Below are positions 63,200 through 64,000 of a stretch of 64,000 nucleotides of DNA, piece after piece. Every line of letters begins with the position of its first letter. The first letter of the stretch is position 1. A model generated the notes under the pieces. That model did no database searches, was not told the origin of the DNA, and saw only the letters and a list, made by a program, of their open reading frames with translations. The stretch spans positions 117,975,509 to 118,039,508 of the forward strand of contig CP136068.1 of assembly GCA_032622095.1 (NCBI GenBank), written 5' to 3'. The stretch comes from Siphonodentalium dalli. Lineage: Eukaryota; Mollusca; Scaphopoda; Gadilida; Siphonodentaliidae. The position numbers and the translations under genes are program-made.

Positions 63200-63940
63200 A
63201 TGTTGTCGGTTGGTATATCATTGGTCCAACGTAATGCCAACGTAGATGACGTAGAAACCTCTGACGTCAAACTCTATGCGCGTGCACAACGGATCAGGCG
63301 TCTGCTTTTCTTATTGCGCGCTTTGTTCTGGTTCTCGTTCAGTGTTGCTGCTGGTATTGATTTGAGCAAATAAAGGATTCAGTTTCTTTAATTTGGAATT
63401 CAAGGATTTGTTCGTTCTTTAGATGCCACCTTCGGTCATCGGGTCGCTATCCGAGGTAGGTTAACGTTTGTGAGAAACTACTCTTTTGTGCAAAACTAAT
63501 TATTTTTCCCAATATTTTTCTTGGAATCACAAAGTTCTGAATGTTTGCACGGCGTACATATAAGTTATAGCGGAGAATACTTATTGACATGCATAGTACA
63601 TGCAGTTTCTCACAAACTTGCATCAGATAGCGACATGGTGGCTGAAGGTGGTAACTGAATTATGAACGGATTATTGGATGCCAAAAAAAAAAAAAAATCC
63701 CCAACGTTATGCCAACCAATTTAGTTTGAGTTCCCAACATTGTCCCTCCGTTGGGTCAACGTTATGCCAACCATGTGCCAACGCTCTGTATATGTCGTCC
63801 AACGTTGGCCCAACGTAGGCCCAATGCGTTGGCCCAAAATTGACCCAATGAGCAAAATTACGTTGGCCCAACGTTGGGTTGCCAAAGTTGGCCCAACCAT
63901 TCAGATGCTGGTTGTGCCAACGTTGGCCCAACCATGTCAT
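63200..63940. repeat. CCAACGTTGGCCCAA-rich tract around a looped segment
   Basis: Repeated self-complementary CCAACGTTGGCCCAACG phrases at 63,700-63,935, with an outlier at 63,225-63,245. Between them is an inverted pair GTTTGTGAGAAACT (63,467-63,480) / AGTTTCTCACAAAC (63,604-63,617), and outside that 'gccaccttcggtcatc...gatag' echoed inverted at 63,622-63,650. Long open frames on both strands reflect the palindromic repeat. Confidence 0.6.
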
Positions 63941-64000
63941 GCTATCTGGGGAAGCATTATGTCATCAATGATTGTGTTTGTGAATATGTGCTAAATCAAA

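Noticed and set aside
63300-63450. Possible LTR retrotransposon end (aataaagg, tttggaattcaagg)
   Set aside because: Suggestive R/U5-like sequence, but no TG..CA bounds, primer-binding site or second LTR is visible.
63707-63994. Overlapping 77- and 84-codon frames on opposite strands
   Set aside because: Direct consequence of the self-complementary CCAACGTTGG repeat.

Overview
Animal genomic DNA, almost certainly from a bivalve mollusc. The protein-coding signal consists of short exons with GT..AG introns. The rest is a dense mosaic of MITEs and tandem-repeat elements. Several elements have the architecture described for bivalve 'pearl'/HINE elements: tandem units of about 150-165 bp, then an (ACGG)n-like microsatellite, then a terminal hairpin. 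The species cannot be named from the sequence alone.

Three protein-coding genes can be supported. (1) Lysosomal beta-galactosidase (GLB1-like) runs on the minus strand from its signal-peptide exon at 38327 down to 1671, and its C-terminal part lies beyond the left edge. Ten exon positions join in frame, from the signal peptide to the region after the nucleophile domain. The exon carrying the catalytic acid/base motif ENEYGS is present three times (15228-15414, 12407-12590, 10882-11065). All three copies have identical splice phases, so only one at a time keeps the reading frame. (2) Translation initiation factor eIF2B alpha (EIF2B1) runs on the plus strand. It has a 95-bp first coding exon at 38442 and one large 817-bp second exon at 47525-48341, together 303 residues. 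Its start codon is only 114 bp from that of GLB1, head to head, and the shared gap holds two CACGTG E-boxes 11 bp apart. (3) The last two coding exons of a membrane-bound lysosomal acid phosphatase (ACP2-like) are on the minus strand (60443-60327 and 56288-56122), convergent with EIF2B1. The 5' part lies beyond the right edge.

Layout: 1-38.3 kb is GLB1, with introns full of MITEs. 38.3-38.44 kb is the shared promoter. 38.4-48.6 kb is EIF2B1; its 9-kb intron holds a GC-rich minisatellite, a dead LINE fragment and a 1.65-kb minisatellite that reverses orientation. 48.6-56.1 kb is intergenic repeats, including a recent 1.42-kb tandem duplication. 56.1-60.4 kb is the ACP2-like 3' end. 60.4-64 kb is tandem-repeat elements and an unusual CCAACGTTGG-rich tract.

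The mobile elements could be classified by their target-site duplications. There are hAT-type elements (8-bp duplications, several perfect), Tc1/mariner or pogo-type elements (TA), piggyBac-type elements (TTAA) and pearl/HINE-like elements inserted in A-runs. None encodes an intact protein. One inverted-repeat element carries a hammerhead-ribozyme-like core in both arms. Two of the three genes encode lysosomal hydrolases, and the third regulates translation initiation.
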